DNA of 64,000 bases, taken from the NCBI GenBank assembly GCA_947561395.2, contig OX387193.1, forward strand, positions 7,688,001 through 7,752,000, read 5' to 3'. Origin of the DNA: Buxus sempervirens. Lineage: Eukaryota > Streptophyta > Magnoliopsida > Buxales > Buxaceae. Below, piece by piece: positions 33,035 through 45,386 of this stretch. The stretch's first letter is position 1; each line of letters opens with the position of its first letter. The position numbers and the translations under genes are program-made. The notes below the pieces were generated by a model that saw nothing but the letters and a program-made list of their open reading frames with translations, searched no databases and was not told the DNA's origin.

Positions 33035-34124
33035 CTCTCTCTCTCGTTCTGGCTCCGTGATATTGCGCTAGGTAATAAATAGGTATTCTCTCTCTATATC
33101 GATGTTACGAACTGATGAATTCAAGTAATTCAGATTATATATTACCAAAAAAAAAAAAAAAGTGATTCAGATTATATGTAAGACAAAAGATCCCAAGATC
33201 TTTCAGTCGAAGTAATTGAAGATAAGGTACTTTAAACAAAACAAAAAGGCAAAGAGAGACGTTCACCAACTATTTGTCGGGAATGGATGGGACGCAAAGA
33301 AATTAAACCACTCACCAAGGAAAAAATTTCTTATCTACTTTAATAGTTTATTTCCACCGAAATTGCGGGGTCCTTCTTATCAGATTAATTGACATGTCTC
33401 CATTGTCTTATTGAGAAAAAGACCAGTCGCCGTGCAACAATCTTACTCTTCAGACAAGGCTTGGGACAGGTGATCATAGGACTTCTTAATTTTTTTCCTG
33501 ATGTTACGGTGTAAGAGTGAGGAAATTGAAGACAATTGAAGATTTTGTTGGTTTGGGAGATTGCCCATGTGGTTCTTATAAGGTGAGGGAGATTAGCATC
33601 CGCACGAGCACCGTTGTTCTCATCTCTGCATTGATTCTCAAATTGCTAGCTAATTAAAGAGAACCAGACCAGACACGTTGAGTTCACTTCTCTATACTGA
33701 AACAGCCGCAAGTCCGGGCGCCTCCGCCATGGCGTCTCTGAACTAAAAATTGAAAACAGAAAGAGATGCAACGAGACGCACGGGAGTAATTGAAGATAAG
33801 GTACTCAACATCGGTGGCGATTTTGGAAGAAGCTAATATAGCTTTGCTAAAGGGGATTTTTTTTTATGTTGGTATTCTTGTATAGGCCAAATTTTGCACC
33901 TTATACAAAAAGGGAAGAAAAAAAAGGAGAGAACTATATGTTTATATACAAATATATATATGTGTAGTTGGCACCAAGATGCATAAATATAGTCTATATA
34001 TAGATTAATGTCAACGCGTCTTCCATGCACGGCGTATCTTTTTTATCATGAACAGTTTGGCCTTACAAATGAGCTTTTTATAAACAAAATTTCAAGATAT
34101 TTTTCTAGGAAATCAATGTTTTTC
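33035..34124. other. Upstream flank of CYP76 copy 2
   Basis: No gene. The sequence close to the ATG (CT-rich 5' leader, 'ggtaataaataggtattctc') matches copies 1 and 5. Further out it matches the 24.0-24.6 and 49.5-49.8 kb flanks. A 15-base A run with a duplicated 'attcagattatat' is at ~33128-33177. Confidence 0.7.
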
Positions 34125-34393
34125 CCCTTCCCTTTTTTTTTTTCTGGTACATCAAATACAGGCGCTTGCCTGCTCAGCACATAGCGTTGTAGCCGGTAAC
34201 AATAGATGCGCCCATACACTTACCGCCGTTGGGAGGCTGCAGGCAGTAGTAGCACTTTAAACGACGACCTGTGTCTCAACTGGAGATGAAGCTGTCGAGC
34301 GGTATCTCCCTTTGATGAGAGCGGGAGTGGAACCTAGGTCTTGGTTTTGACAAGCTCAAGAGCTTACGACCAACCCAGATGGCGCACCCTCAA
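34125..34393 (-). mobile_element. tRNA-derived SINE, ~260 bp
   Basis: Read on the minus strand it begins GAGGGTGCGCCATCTGGGTT, has a pol III B-box-like GGTTCCACTCC within 'ctaggttccactcccgctc', and ends in an A run (T run at 34133-34143 on the plus strand). The flanks GAAATCAATGTTTTT (from 34109) and GAAATCAACGTTTTCCC (34394-34410) form an imperfect ~15-bp duplication. The related DNA at ~52565-52620 ('atcattgttttcccaatgtg') has no insert, an empty site. Non-coding; it depends on a LINE for movement. The A-box is less clear. Confidence 0.78.
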
Positions 34394-35401
34394 GAAATCA
34401 ACGTTTTCCCAATGTGTCATAGATGTGCATGGGTTTGGTAATATGTTCACCCTAGGTATGAGGAAGCCTGTATTACAATATTATACTTCTTATGGTAGCT
34501 AGATGGGCTTTGCTAGCTCCAGTTTGCCCTTTGTTTTCTAGTATCTATCTCTGTTACGTATGTGCCTTGTAGTTGTATACTTGTATAGACTAGCGGTGGT
34601 ACTGGCGTTGTAACAACCACAAAAACACACGCGAAGAATCGTTCATCCTACGAACGTAATAACAATGAAAGTAGATCAATAAGGGATTAAAAATATGGCT
34701 GTAGACATGAGATTGTGCTTTTGATCGCCCAAATGAAAAAATTAAAATTCTTGCATCGCAAGCAAGAATAATTTGTAGAGCGGGATAATTTGAAGTGAAA
34801 ATGAAAGTCCCATAGCTCCAACTACTTTTGTTTGTGTATGTGCATTGTATCCAGTCAAGTTTTATGTCCACTCATCTTTGACACGGCAGGTCTGACTTTA
34901 GAGGTTTTTTTGGTCCTATGTGTGAACTAGCAATTTCTTCAAAGAGAAGGTTTTGGACTCTGTAACTCTATTTTTACATATTTAGTAAAGAAACTTTAAT
35001 TAACCATGAATATAAGCATCTTTGACACGGCAGGTCGACTTTAGAGGTTTTTTTGTCCTATGTGTGAAGTAGCAATTTCTTCCAAGATAAGGTTTTGGAC
35101 TCTGTAACTCTATTTTTACATATTTAATAAAGAAACTTTCATTAACTGTGAATATAAGCATCTTTGCTGAACCACGTAAATATAGTAGAAGTCATTTAAA
35201 AATATCATCTGCAGCCAAAGTCCTTTAACCTGCCTACATCACATTGAACTAAGAATATCGTTTGCAAACAAAGTCCTTAATTAGCCCTCGTCTACAAATG
35301 TTGGTTGAATTTTTATGGTTGCCAAATAAATATCATCCAACGTCTTACGTCAAAATAGACATCCAAGACAAATATTGAAATGTTTTTCATGACAAAATCA
35401 A
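34394..35401. other. Non-coding DNA repeated among the CYP76 flanks
   Basis: Contains two tandem near-copies of a ~125-bp phrase ('ggtcgactttagaggttttt...aataaagaaactttcattaac', 34880-35165). Also 'aactacttttgtt..tgtgcattgtat', which recurs near 40690, 55600 and 62080, one marker of the array's duplication unit. No gene. Confidence 0.65.
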
Positions 35402-36044
35402 GGGAAATTGGTTTTTAGTGATACTTTCTAAAAACAATCCAGATTCAGTTTCTTAATTCTCAAAAATTGGAAATCAATGATACTTTTTTAAAATAATTGA
35501 GAATGTATGTCATTTATTATTTAGAAAAGGTTTCTTTGGAAAAATACTCTCAAATGACTTATAAATCAAAATTTTTATCAAGATCTTTTAAGAAGCAATG
35601 GATCCTTTAAATAAACCAAATAGTAAAATGACACTTATTCTCAATTATTTTAAAAAAATATCACTGATTTATAATTTCAAAATTTAAGGTGAAATTGGTT
35701 CTTAGTGTTACCTTTTTAAAAATAACCCTGATTCAGTAGCCAAATTCTTTGTAATTGGGATTAGTGAGAATTTTTAAACATAATTGAGAATGAATGTCAT
35801 TTTACTATTCACATAAGTATACTTCAAAAAATGTCCTCAAAACACTTCTTCACGCCATTAAAATATGATAACAAACAAAATTTTTTATACAAGTGAAGGC
35901 ATTTTTGGAAAAAGCTTTTCATAAATATTAAAATGACACTCATTCAAAATTATTTCCAAAAAGTAGTACTAATTTTCGATTACCAAGAATATGGTGACTT
36001 AATCGAGATTATTTTTAAAAGCATAAGTAAAACCCAATTTGTTT
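35402..36044. mobile_element. Fold-back MITE pair (GGGAAATTGGTTTTTAGTG family)
   Basis: Begins GGGAAATTGGTTTTTAGTG and ends in the inverted equivalent; an internal second start at ~35689 suggests two joined or nested copies. Arms carry 'ctgattcagt' and 'aatgacactcattc' words shared with the copies at 40264-40609, 61594-61946 and 62471-63057. Target duplications not resolved. No coding. Confidence 0.65.
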
Positions 36045-36120
36045 TTATAAGAGCACTCATACCATTCCATTGAAAGAAAGAAAAATTTGGATAGTTGATA
36101 TTACAAGAACAGACATTAAC

Positions 36121-37375
36121 AAATAAGAAAGTATACCATGAACTTTACCGGCCACCATTTCTAGTGAAGGATGCAGCCAAAGTTTTCTAGCCCCGCCCAT
36201 GTCATAGTGGACGAGGAATAGTGTTTGCATACGAAAGTCCTTCGCCCTGGCCTACAATGGTTGGTTGTTTTTTTACCAGATAAATAAAAATATCATCCAA
36301 TATCTCACGCCACATCAAAGAAAAAGATTGAAATGTATTTCTTGACGAAATTGAAGTCCTACGTAATATTAAATGCATTGAAATTGTCATTTTCACTGCA
36401 AAGGTGACGGGCCATTAATTTGTAATCAGCTCACCTTGGAGGAATGACGTATTGAACATTAAAATAATGGCTCGAATGAATCAAGCGTTGATTCTCAAAG
36501 CAGCATCACATGTTGCACTAGGTCATAAGGATACCTTGGTAGACTTTATGAAGGACACATATTTCCGGAGTGGTCTCTTAGATGCAACCTTAATTTCATC
36601 ACAACTAATCCTTCAAATGGAGACAATTAAGAAATGTTTTAGATTGGATTTGTCAAGGTAGTAAATGGTCGATTGCAACATCGAAGGATATCAATATGGT
36701 GCAGTTAAGCCATTGATTGCCCAAAAAATATCAATGAATTTAATCTGTCCAATGTTAATCAACTGCTTCTACCCTATTCAGATTCAGGTATATGGAGTTT
36801 ACTGCTGTTATCAAAATTCTGGGAAACAAGAACTGTGCAAGCCATTACATCTACTCAGGTAAACCCTTCTCCGGGCTGTGATACTCTGTGTATATTACTA
36901 AAAGCTTAAGTTGATAGTAGAGGTAAACTTTTATATATTTAATTATATTTCTAACAGTAAATAGTCTGTGTCTTCTACCTATAGAATAATGTTGGGATCC
37001 CAAAATGAAACGAGCCATATTGTGTGGCTTAAATTTTGGCATTTGGATTCTCCTTGATTACATGAGATCAAATATTAGAGAAAGAACTATAATTAGAAGG
37101 TACTATATTAGAAACATAGCAGTTAGTAACATTCCTATTTACTCAAGATCACGATCTTGTGAGTTAGCCGTTTCTAACATTTGTGATATCCAGACTGCAT
37201 AAAGCTCTTCTTCAACGGCTGAATTAATAAATTCTAGATTGGGTGGATTTGATAATAATTGTTACCAGTGCCAGGATCAAAAGGAAACTCAAGGGTTTTT
37301 TAGTTTAAAGCTTTGGGAGGAACTGCCCAGATACATGGACCATATAAATCATTTTTTCAATGGTTTGCTCATTTA
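36121..37375. other. Proximal part of duplicated block A, degenerate LINE-like segment
   Basis: 36121-36420 matches 55860-56092 (duplicated block B). 36421-37375 has no match in block B and contains short open pieces (VALGHKDTLVDFMKDTYFRSG at 36500-36562) reminiscent of the region after a LINE reverse transcriptase. I read it as an old LINE remnant, low confidence. Confidence 0.4.
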
Positions 37376-37740
37376 GCCTCATTCAAAACTTAGTCAAATG
37401 ATTTTAGTTTAATTGACCTTCTATTAGGTTTTGCAAAATTTGGATGGACCATTTGGAATAGGAGGAATGCGGCAAATTTTGATGTCAAGACCGTATCCAT
37501 AAAGGATGCGTGTAGCACCATGGCAAAAATGTAGGAAGATTTAGCATTAATTATAAAGCAGCAAACGACCTAAAATGTAAGACAAAGAACTCAAAGGCAC
37601 ATTCAATGGAATTGCTAGAATCAACCATTTGTTAAAGTAAATTTTGATGGAGCATGGCGAGGATCAAATGACTAGACTGCCGTTGGTGGAGGATCAAATG
37701 ACTAGACTGCCGTTGGTGGTGTCTGTAAAGACCATCTCAG
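37376..37740 (+). pseudogene. Old LINE RNase H-region remnant
   Basis: Fragments WTIWNRRNAANFD, then after stops QPFVKVNFDGAWRGSN and TAVGGVCKDHL, are the linker and first aspartate strand (VNFDGA) of the RNase H domain that ends plant L1-type LINEs. Stops and shifts are frequent. A 33-bp phrase ('ggatcaaatgactagactgc' onward) is tandemly doubled at about 37660-37720, whereas the copy in block B (~57050-57085) has it once. A much younger LINE copy inserted into the block B version. Confidence 0.7.
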
Positions 37741-38193
37741 TAGGTGTAATGTAGATGTCTTATATTTTACCAGTACCTAGTATCCATTAGGCCTTCATGA
37801 ATTTTTCGGAGGTATTATTAGGATTAATCCCCTATCTCTTGGGGTTTGTGATGACCGCATCTTGTAATCCTTGTTTTGAGATAGTGGAACGTTTTTTACT
37901 TCTCCGGCCGTGGACATAGGCTGAAAGTCGAACCATGTACATCTTGCGTTTTTTGTATCTGTCACTTTTGGTATCATCTCGTTTGTAGTTTCCGTGGGGA
38001 CTTCATCAGCTGTTAAAGCGGAACCTATGAGTTAACTTGAAGGTCTTAAAATGGCGTTGGCTCTAGGGGTTATCTTATGTGATTTTGGAAGGAGATTCAC
38101 TAGTTATTATCAGGTCAAATACAAGTTCTTGGAGAAGACTTTAGCAAGTAGTTCTCTTCATAAAATAGAAATAAAAAGATAAAATTAAAAAGA
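37741..38193. other. 3' flank of CYP76 copy 3
   Basis: No gene. It matches 57110-57567 of block B almost base for base, with small indels. Confidence 0.8.
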
Positions 38194-39813
38194 CTAGAAG
38201 ATACGGTTGGGGATAGCTCGGAGAGGCTTAGCCTTTTGTAACGTAAACGCAAACTTATCCTTCATGTCCATATCCTCTGGGCTTGTCCCGTCTTCAAGCT
38301 TCCACTCGAATGAGTGGATAAGTGAAGCCACCATCAAATGCAACATCCTAAGCGCAAGTGGCAATCCAGGACAGATCCGTCTTCCTGCTCCGAAGGGAAT
38401 CAATTCGAAGTTTCGACCTCTAATGTCAACCTCTGACTCCAAGAACCTTTCAGGCATAAACGAGTGTGGGTTCTTCCATGTCCATGGATCTCGGCCCATA
38501 GCACTCACATTAACTAGAACTTGAAACCCTTTTGGAACCACGAAGCCGCCTATTTTTACGTCAGTCTCTGCTTTACGAGGAACCAAGAGTGGAACTGGTG
38601 GATGCATTCGAAAGGTCTCCTTGATCACAGCTTGTAGGTATGGAAGACGAGCGATGTCTGATTCTTCAACTTGTTTGCCTCTGCTAATGTTTGCATCAAG
38701 CTCCATTCGAGCCTTCCTCATGACTTCTGGATTGTGTAGTAACTCCGCCATTGCCCATTCTATTGTGGTTGATGTTGTCTCTGTCCCTGCAGCAAAAAGG
38801 TCCTAATGCGAGCTACAGTCAATGGACGAGTGTCGAGACCATTAAATATCTTAAAAGCTAAGCTAAAATAAAATAAACTGGTAGTTAACTTGGACAGATT
38901 TGGAGATGATACCAACCAATAAGAAGTGTTTGATATCGTCAAGGTTGAAATCTGTACACTTCTCTTCACTGTAGCCGAGTAGGATATCCAGGAGGTCACT
39001 ACTTGCAGGAGAAACACGGGATCTCCTAGATTGTAATCTTTGTTCAATCATGCCATCAAAGAGATCCATTAGTTTTCCGAAGTGAATCGCCATTTTGTTT
39101 CTGAGACCTTGTGCATCTAGAAATCTAAGAACTGGGAAGGAGTCTGTGAGGTTCGGTTTCCCCAAATGTGCCACTATACCAGACATGGTATCTTTAAACT
39201 GTTGTGCGGATTCGGAACTCGGATCAACAACATCAACTGAGAAGGTGGTGAAGGACAACAAACTAAAGCTGGTGGTGAAAGCTGCTTGGCCAATATCGAT
39301 GGCTTGGCCTGTTTGACAACAATTTCTAACACGGGCAACAAGATCTTGCATCTTTTGGCTTCTAAGGCTTTGGTTGGCGTTGAGTCTCTGAGGGCTGAAC
39401 ATTAGGGAGTTCAAAATCTTTCTCAGGTTTCGCCATCGAGTTGTGGGTGGCATCCACGCAACTGAGAATTCATGGTGGTCGAGTGCACGAGCTGCGTCAG
39501 GGACAAAGCGGCTAGCGAACGACACGTCGTGCGTCTGTAAGATTTCTTTGGCCATATCAGGAGATGAAACAACAACAGTCTTGACGCGGCCGAGGTGAAG
39601 AGTCATCAGGGGACCGTAGGTGTTGGCGAGGTGAGCGAGTGATTCATGGGGTCGGGTTCCAACTTTGAAGAGGTTGCCAATTAGTGGAAGAGGGACTGGA
39701 CCTGGTGGAATCTTGCTTTTACTGAACTTACCTGATCTTCCATTAAAAGTGATGAGAAGCTGAACACATATCCATGTAATTGAAAACCCCATGAGAATGG
39801 TTGAGTAATCCAT
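38194..39813 (-). CDS. CYP76-family cytochrome P450, copy 3 (intact)
   Basis: Exon 1 38917-39813 (299 codons), exon 2 38194-38802 (203 codons with stop), phase-0 GT-AG intron 38803-38916 (114 bp); 501 aa. The start MDYSTILMGFSITWICVQLL is shared with copy 6. It shows the proline hinge (SKIPPGPVPLPLIGN), AGTETTS, KETFR, PPVPLLVPRKAE, MPERF and FGAGRRICPG, all key residues present. Sequence differs from copies 1, 2 and 5 across the substrate-recognition stretches (e.g. VAWMPPTTRW against VVWITPTTQW), so its substrate range may differ; that is inference. It is the intact parent-like member of the duplicated pair with copy 6. A TATA-like CTATATA lies 67 bp upstream of the ATG. Confidence 0.93.
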
Positions 39814-40263
39814 CTCTCTCTATATCTCTCTCTCTCTATGGTTCCGTTATATTGTGCAAGGTAATAAGTCTTCTCTCTGTATATAGATGTTTTAATGCGG
39901 CCAAATCTGATCATGACGGTAATTATGGAATCTCAATGTGTTTACAATCACCCATTCCTCTCTCCTTCCCTATATTACTGAACAATGAATTCGGTCAAAT
40001 AATTGAGGCAATATATAAAACAAAAGTTCCTTTCATGCTTACAAAGGAGTTGAAATCGTCTGCCAAAGGATAAGCCCAAAAAAATGCTGATTTGATAGCC
40101 ACTAGTAGAGAAATAAACATATTTGATAACTAAAATAGCTTCTGTGCCATTAAAAAACTAGTGTAAACTCTATTTCCACATAAATCCTTTTTTTTTGCGG
40201 AATCTTTCTTATCAGATTAAGTGAGATGTCTCCATTGTCTTATTAAAAAAAGGGAAAAGAAAA
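39814..40263. other. Upstream flank of CYP76 copy 3
   Basis: Matches 59844-60175 of block B closely; 'gccattaaaaaactagtg' at ~40147 is the empty site for the Mutator-like element found at 60176. No gene. Confidence 0.85.
39880..39886 (-). promoter_or_regulatory. Putative TATA box of CYP76 copy 3
   Basis: CTATATA on the minus strand, 67 bp upstream of the ATG at 39813, followed by a purine-rich leader (GAGAGAGAG). The same sequence is at ~59896-59902 before copy 6. Position is plausible for a plant promoter; not tested. Confidence 0.45.
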
Positions 40264-40609
40264 GGGAAAAATGGTTTTTAGTAGTGCTTTTAAAAATAAT
40301 CTTGATTCAGTCACCTAATTCTTAGTAATTATAAATTAGTAATACTTTTTGGAAATAATTTCGAATTAGTGTCATTTTAGACTCATAAATGCTTTTTCCA
40401 AAAACGCCCTCAACATATTTTTTGTTGATATCATGTTTTAATGAGGTAAGAAGTGTTTTGAGGGCATTTTTGGAAGAAATCTTATGTGAATAGTAAAATG
40501 ACATTCATTCTCAATTATGTTTATAAAATTTCACTAATTCTCAATTACCAGGAATTTGGTGATTGAATCAGGGATATTTTTAAAAAATAACACTAAAAAC
40601 CAATTTCCC
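40264..40609. mobile_element. Fold-back MITE, ~346 bp (GGGAAA..GGTTTTTAGT family)
   Basis: The left half begins GGGAAAAATGGTTTTTAGTA and the right half ends with the inverted equivalent ACTAAAAACCAATTTCCC; the halves pair along most of their length (e.g. 'ccaaaaacgccctcaa' against 'tttgagggcatttttgg'). Another copy at the matching place in block B is 61594-61946. The family recurs around the CYP76 array. Target duplication not resolved. Confidence 0.75.
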
Positions 40610-41439
40610 AAAAACGAGTTGTCGTGCAACTTTAAATATGTAAAGAACCGAATAATTTGTACTGAAAATTAAAGTCCTATAGTCGGGCCCCAACGACTTT
40701 TGTTGTGTGTGTGCATTGTATTGGAACCATTGTATTCAGTCAATACAGGTTGTATACACATGGCTACGACATGGTGCATGGTTCGAATTAGATTTTTGGT
40801 CCCTTGTCTGGAGGAGCGATTTCTTCAAAGAGAAGAATTTTGGACTCGGGATTCTGTAACCCTATTTTCACATATTTAGTGAATACACTTCCATCATCCG
40901 TGAAAATAGATATCTTTGGTAAACCAAGTAAATTAAGTCATCTAAGAAATATCATATGCAGCCAAAGTCCACTAGCCCACTTACAACTGAGTGAACGAAG
41001 AATATATCGCTTGCAAAGAAAGTCCTTAGCCGTCGCCTACAAAGGTGGTTGGATTTTTATGGTTACCTGATAAATATCATCCAATGTCTCATGTCAAAAG
41101 TAGACATGCACCCAAGACAAAAGATTGAAATGTTTTTCTTGACAAAATCAAGGGGAAATTGGTTTTTAGTGATATTTTTTTTGGAAATTTACAGTAACAT
41201 TCCCTCCGGTTTGGTTGATGGGCATGGACACCTCCTGTGGTTTAAAATTGATCACTTATAACCCTCAGTGTTTTTCTTCCAAGCCAAACTTTAGGCCTTT
41301 ATCCTTTAACATTCATATTGGGGTGGGTTTCTAAATGAAGCTCTAGCTTTGTACACGTGTCATGTATATACAGAGTAAAATATGATAACATATAATATAT
41401 ATACATATATGTTATTTGGTTTTGGTTTGATTTTATTAA
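40610..41439. other. Duplicated flank DNA, no gene
   Basis: To about 41150 it matches 61947-62470. It holds the 'cttttgttgtgtgtgtgcat' marker and, at 41153, the start of another MITE of the GGGAAATTGG type that breaks off after ~30 bp. A stretch from ~41190 ('cattccctccggtttgg') is unrecognised. Confidence 0.65.
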
Positions 41440-41637
41440 TCGGTTTGTCCACACTTTTAGAGAAGCTAATATGGTGGCTGACCAGCTTGCAAATCATGGA
41501 TTAGATTGCTATTCTTATTGCTGGGTCAAGCACCCACTTCCGACTATCATCACCTTATTATATGATGAGGTCAGAGGTAAATTTTACGACAGGTGTGTTT
41601 CATAATTAATACATAGTTAGTTTTTCCACCCAAAAAA
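41440..41637 (+). pseudogene. 5'-truncated LINE tail
   Basis: Encodes TFREANMVADQLANHGLD, then CYSYCWVKHPLPTIITLLYDE and a stop, the C-terminal end of the LINE RNase H domain, followed by a short A run (~41632-41638). The flanks 'taatcggttt' (left) and 'taattcggttt' (right) look like a slightly decayed target duplication. It inserted into DNA made of 'aaccgaaacc/ggtttcggtt' words (41412-41445 and 41650-41745). Confidence 0.7.
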
Positions 41638-42254
41638 AGAACTAATTCGGTTTAATATATTTGGGATCAAAACCAAACCAAATATTTTGAAACTCAACCC
41701 TAACTGCACCGAAATCAGTTTTGGTTCGGTTTTAACCGGAATGAGTTGCACCTTTATTTCAACCCATAATATCATTCTACAAGAGTTTAGGAGATTGAAA
41801 CTCAAAAACAAGAAGCTGAGGAAATTAACGTTAACCATCTGGTTTAGGGAAAAAAAAGGAAAAAGAAGAGAAAATTGGTTTTTAGTGGTGCTTTTAAAAA
41901 TAATCCTGAGTCAGTCACCTAATTCTCAATAATTGTAAATTAATGATATTTTTGGAAATAATTGCGAATTAGTGGCATTTTACTATTCATAAAAGCTTTC
42001 AACGTACTCGTAAAAATTTTGACAGGCACTTAAATAAGAGTTTGAAATCATCTGTCCGCTAATGTTTTTTCCTTCAATTTGAAAAGAAAATTATTGTACT
42101 AAAAAGAGGGAGACAAGAAGATCCCAGTTAAATGGGCCCATAGCTACCTCTTCTTTTCCCACCTTAATTCATTTCCTTGCCTCCTACCGGCGGTCAAACA
42201 CATGGAAAACAAAACAACGTAGCCGCCTGTAAATGGTCACAGCATTTTCAATAA
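41638..42254. other. Non-coding DNA with GGTTTGGTT words and half a MITE
   Basis: 41650-41745 is rich in 'aaaccaaacc/ttcggtt' and resembles 63600-63815. 41871-42010 is one arm of the GGGAAATTGG MITE family, missing its partner arm. No gene. Confidence 0.55.
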
Positions 42255-45146
42255 ATGCCGGCGGCGGGTCACGTAACAAGGCTACAAAAGGAACTTAGCG
42301 GCACTAATAGGGTTTTGCAGGATCACTACTCATTTGACTCTAGAGTTACTGCGGAAGACAACAACAAGATCACTTGTCCAGTAACTGATTCTGAGATCTT
42401 GGAAACAGTCAAAGGCATGGGGCTTCAGAAGAGCCCGGGACCCGATGGATTCCAAGGCGTGTTCTTCCTCAACTATTGGGACATTGTGGGACCTGGCATC
42501 TGCAAAGTGGTTAAGGAATTCTTTATCAGTGGGCTCCTTGACAAAGGTATGAATGACACCCTTATAGCCTTGATTCCTAAATCTGACAACCCCAGTAGAA
42601 CCTGTGACTACAGACCTATTAGTCTTTGCAACTTCTCCTACAAAATTATAGCAAGACTCATGGTCAATCGTATGAGACCCCTGATGAACAATATAATTGC
42701 CCCTAACCAGAGTGCCTTCTTGGCCAAAAGATCTATTCACGATAACATTATTCTTGCCCAAGAGATCTTTCACCACATCAGGGGGAAAAAAAGAAGGAAA
42801 AATGGAGACTTTGCTTTAAAAATTGACCTTTCCAAAGCCTATGATAGGCTTAGCTGGGACCTGATTCACAAAGCTCTCCTTGCTGCGGGGTTCTGTCACC
42901 ATTGGACTTTCCTTGTTATGAAATGTGTAACTTCTGTCTCTTACTCAATCCTAGTCAATGGTAACCCGGTTGGCTGCATTAAACCTGGAAGAGGCATTAG
43001 GCAGGGGGACCCTCTGTCCCCCTACCTCTTTATCCTTACTCAGAAAATTCTATCCAAAGCTCTGATTGATGCTGAGAACAACAACTCTATCAGAGGGGTT
43101 AAAATCAGCAGCCGATCCCCTGCAATTTCTCACCTAATGTTTGCAGATGATCTGCTCGTGTTCGGAAAAGCAACGCAGATCGAAGGTATGAACTTCCAAA
43201 AGATTATTTCTAATTTCTGCTCTTTATCTGGTCATGAAATTAACTTGGGAAAATTTGAACTAATTACTAGCCCTTGTGTCATTGGTAGAGCCAGGGGAAA
43301 TATCAGTAGGATATTTGGCACCAAAATTTCCACCAAATTCAATAAATATCTTGGTCTATCCTCACCCAAGCAGGGAAAGTCACTCTAATTAACTCTGTTA
43401 TCATGGGTATGCCCCTACACCTAATGTCTTGTACCTCTCTCCCTAGGAAAGCCTTGGATCACATTGATAAAGAAGCTAGGACTTTCCTCTGGTCTCAACC
43501 CAACAAGGACAAGCCTATGCACACCATTGCCTGGGACAAAATATGCAAACCCAAAGATGCAGGGGGTCTTAATGTTAAGAATCTCAGGCTTTTTAATGAA
43601 GCCCTCCTTACTAAGAAGGGCTGGGACCTGATGAGTAGTGAGAAGAGGTTTTGGACTGAATTTTTCAAGACTAAGTACTTCAATGAGAGGGAATTTCTCG
43701 AAAGTGCCTCTAAGAGTAGAGACTCCCCGATCTGGAAACACCTGAGCCGCTCTAAAGATCTCATAAGGAAGGGCATGAGTTGGATAGTTGGGAGTGGAGC
43801 TTCCATCCCTATCCACGATACAAGCTGGATTCCTGGTCCAGATAACCTTCATAAGCGCCCCAACCTCTCTCAGATGGACCATATCACTACGGTGGCTGAT
43901 CTACTCATTCCTAACTCCAACATGTGGAACATCAATACTCTTAACAAGATCTGGAATTCTGATGTGGTCAACTTTATAAGAGGCATTCACCCGAAATATA
44001 ACAGAGCTCCTGATATTCCCATTTGGAAGGCAGGTTCTAATGGTTTATTCTCTGTGTCTTCTGCTTACAATTTGCTAACTGACAGGGATTCTTTGGTAAC
44101 AAACAGGCTTTGGAAGGTAATCTGGAAAATTCCCTGCCCCCAAAAAATCCGCTTCTTTGTTTGGAAGATGATCCAAAATGGGATCACTTCAAGTGACTTG
44201 TTAAGAACTAGATTGGGTGCTCCAGCTCAAGACTGCGTGTTATGTCACAATGCAGAGGAAACATGCCTTCACCTTATGGCCGACTGTCATTTTTCTAGAG
44301 CTCTAACCTTTGCAATGCAGGGAATCAGACTTGACAACATTGAGACCCAAACTAGTATCAAAGACTGGTGGTTCTCCATTCTCAATAAATTTTCTCTTCA
44401 ACCCCTTCAACTGGCGGCATGGGCAAACATTGGATGGGCTACTTGGTTAACCCGAAATCAGGTAATCTTTGAAGGAATGGTTCCAAACATTAACCTAACT
44501 CTTAGTCGTCTCAATGCTCTGCAGGTTGAATCTGAGAATTGCCAAAGGAAAAAGAGCTCAAACCCCACAAGGGAGGACATTGCTGTAAGATGGATGAGGC
44601 CGGTTGCAGGAAACTACAAGATTAATGTGGATGGCTCTTCGAGAGGCGCAAATGGTAGAGCGGCGTGTGGGGTAGTATGCAGAGGACCAGACGGAGAATT
44701 CAAGGCTGCCATTGCTCATTTTCTGGGGAGCTCTTCGGCCTTAGTTGCCGAAGCTTTCGGGTTACTAGAAGGCATCAAGCTAGCTGTCAATCTCAAGTTA
44801 ACCAATGTGGAGTTCGAAAGTGATTCTGCCAATATTGTGGGTTTCATGAGCAACTCTTCCGAAGTCATTCCTTGGTCGGTTATTAGCATTATTGAAGAAG
44901 CGCAACACCTGTGCAACAATTTCCACATCTGGACGATCAAGCACATTTATAGGGAGGCAAACAAGGTCGCTGATGCACTCGCCAACTTTGCGTCAGAAGA
45001 TTATCCCTGCTTCTGGGTTAACTTTCCCCCTGTCTTCATATCTACTCTTCTTCATTCGGATTTCATTGGAGGGTCCACTGTAAGATCGACCATCTCCACC
45101 ACACTGTAACTGCTTTACTGAACTTTTATAACCCAAAAAAAAAAAA
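42255..45146 (+). pseudogene. L1-type LINE: reverse transcriptase, zinc-knuckle and RNase H, 5'-truncated and shifted
   Basis: Encodes the pol of a plant L1-like retrotransposon. The endonuclease is missing. 42255-43388 holds the reverse transcriptase: KSPGPDGFQGVFF, IALIPKSDNP, DYRPISLCN, the first catalytic aspartate in ALKIDLSKAYDRLSW, GIRQGDPLSPYLF and the catalytic FADDLLVF. After NKYLGL the frame changes and the conserved stretch of ~30 codons that normally follows is absent, so a deletion of about 90 bp plus a shift lies near 43360. From ~43360 to 45109 the other frame carries LTQAGKVTLINSV, a zf-RVT segment (CVLCHNAEETCLHLMADC) and an RNase H domain (INVDGSSRG, AEAFGLLEG, FESDSANI, NKVADALANF). 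A run of A ends it at 45134-45146. No clear target duplication. Not active. Confidence 0.92.
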
Positions 45147-45386
45147 GGCTCTAGCTCACCAAAGGAAAGAATTGAGTGTGATTGTTGAAAGCGATTCAAG
45201 AAAGTCATTGTTGAAAGTGATTCAAATACAGAAAGTCACTGTTGAAAGTGATTCAAATACAAAAACACTCGCACTCGTGTGGGTCGGACTCAAAACCAAT
45301 TTTAGGGAATCCTTACACGTGAAATATTTTTATACCATGTAGGACACTAATCCTATTAAAAGCTCAAGCTTGTGAGTATTATATAT
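45147..45386. repeat. Short tandem repeat between LINE tail and CYP76 copy 4
   Basis: 'gttgaaagtgattcaa' words repeat three times at ~45184-45262. No gene; this is the 3' flank of copy 4. Confidence 0.7.

Noticed and set aside
38207-38524. 105-codon plus-strand frame that recurs opposite exon 2 in several CYP76 copies
   Set aside because: Its conservation is a by-product of the P450 coding strand; no independent signal.
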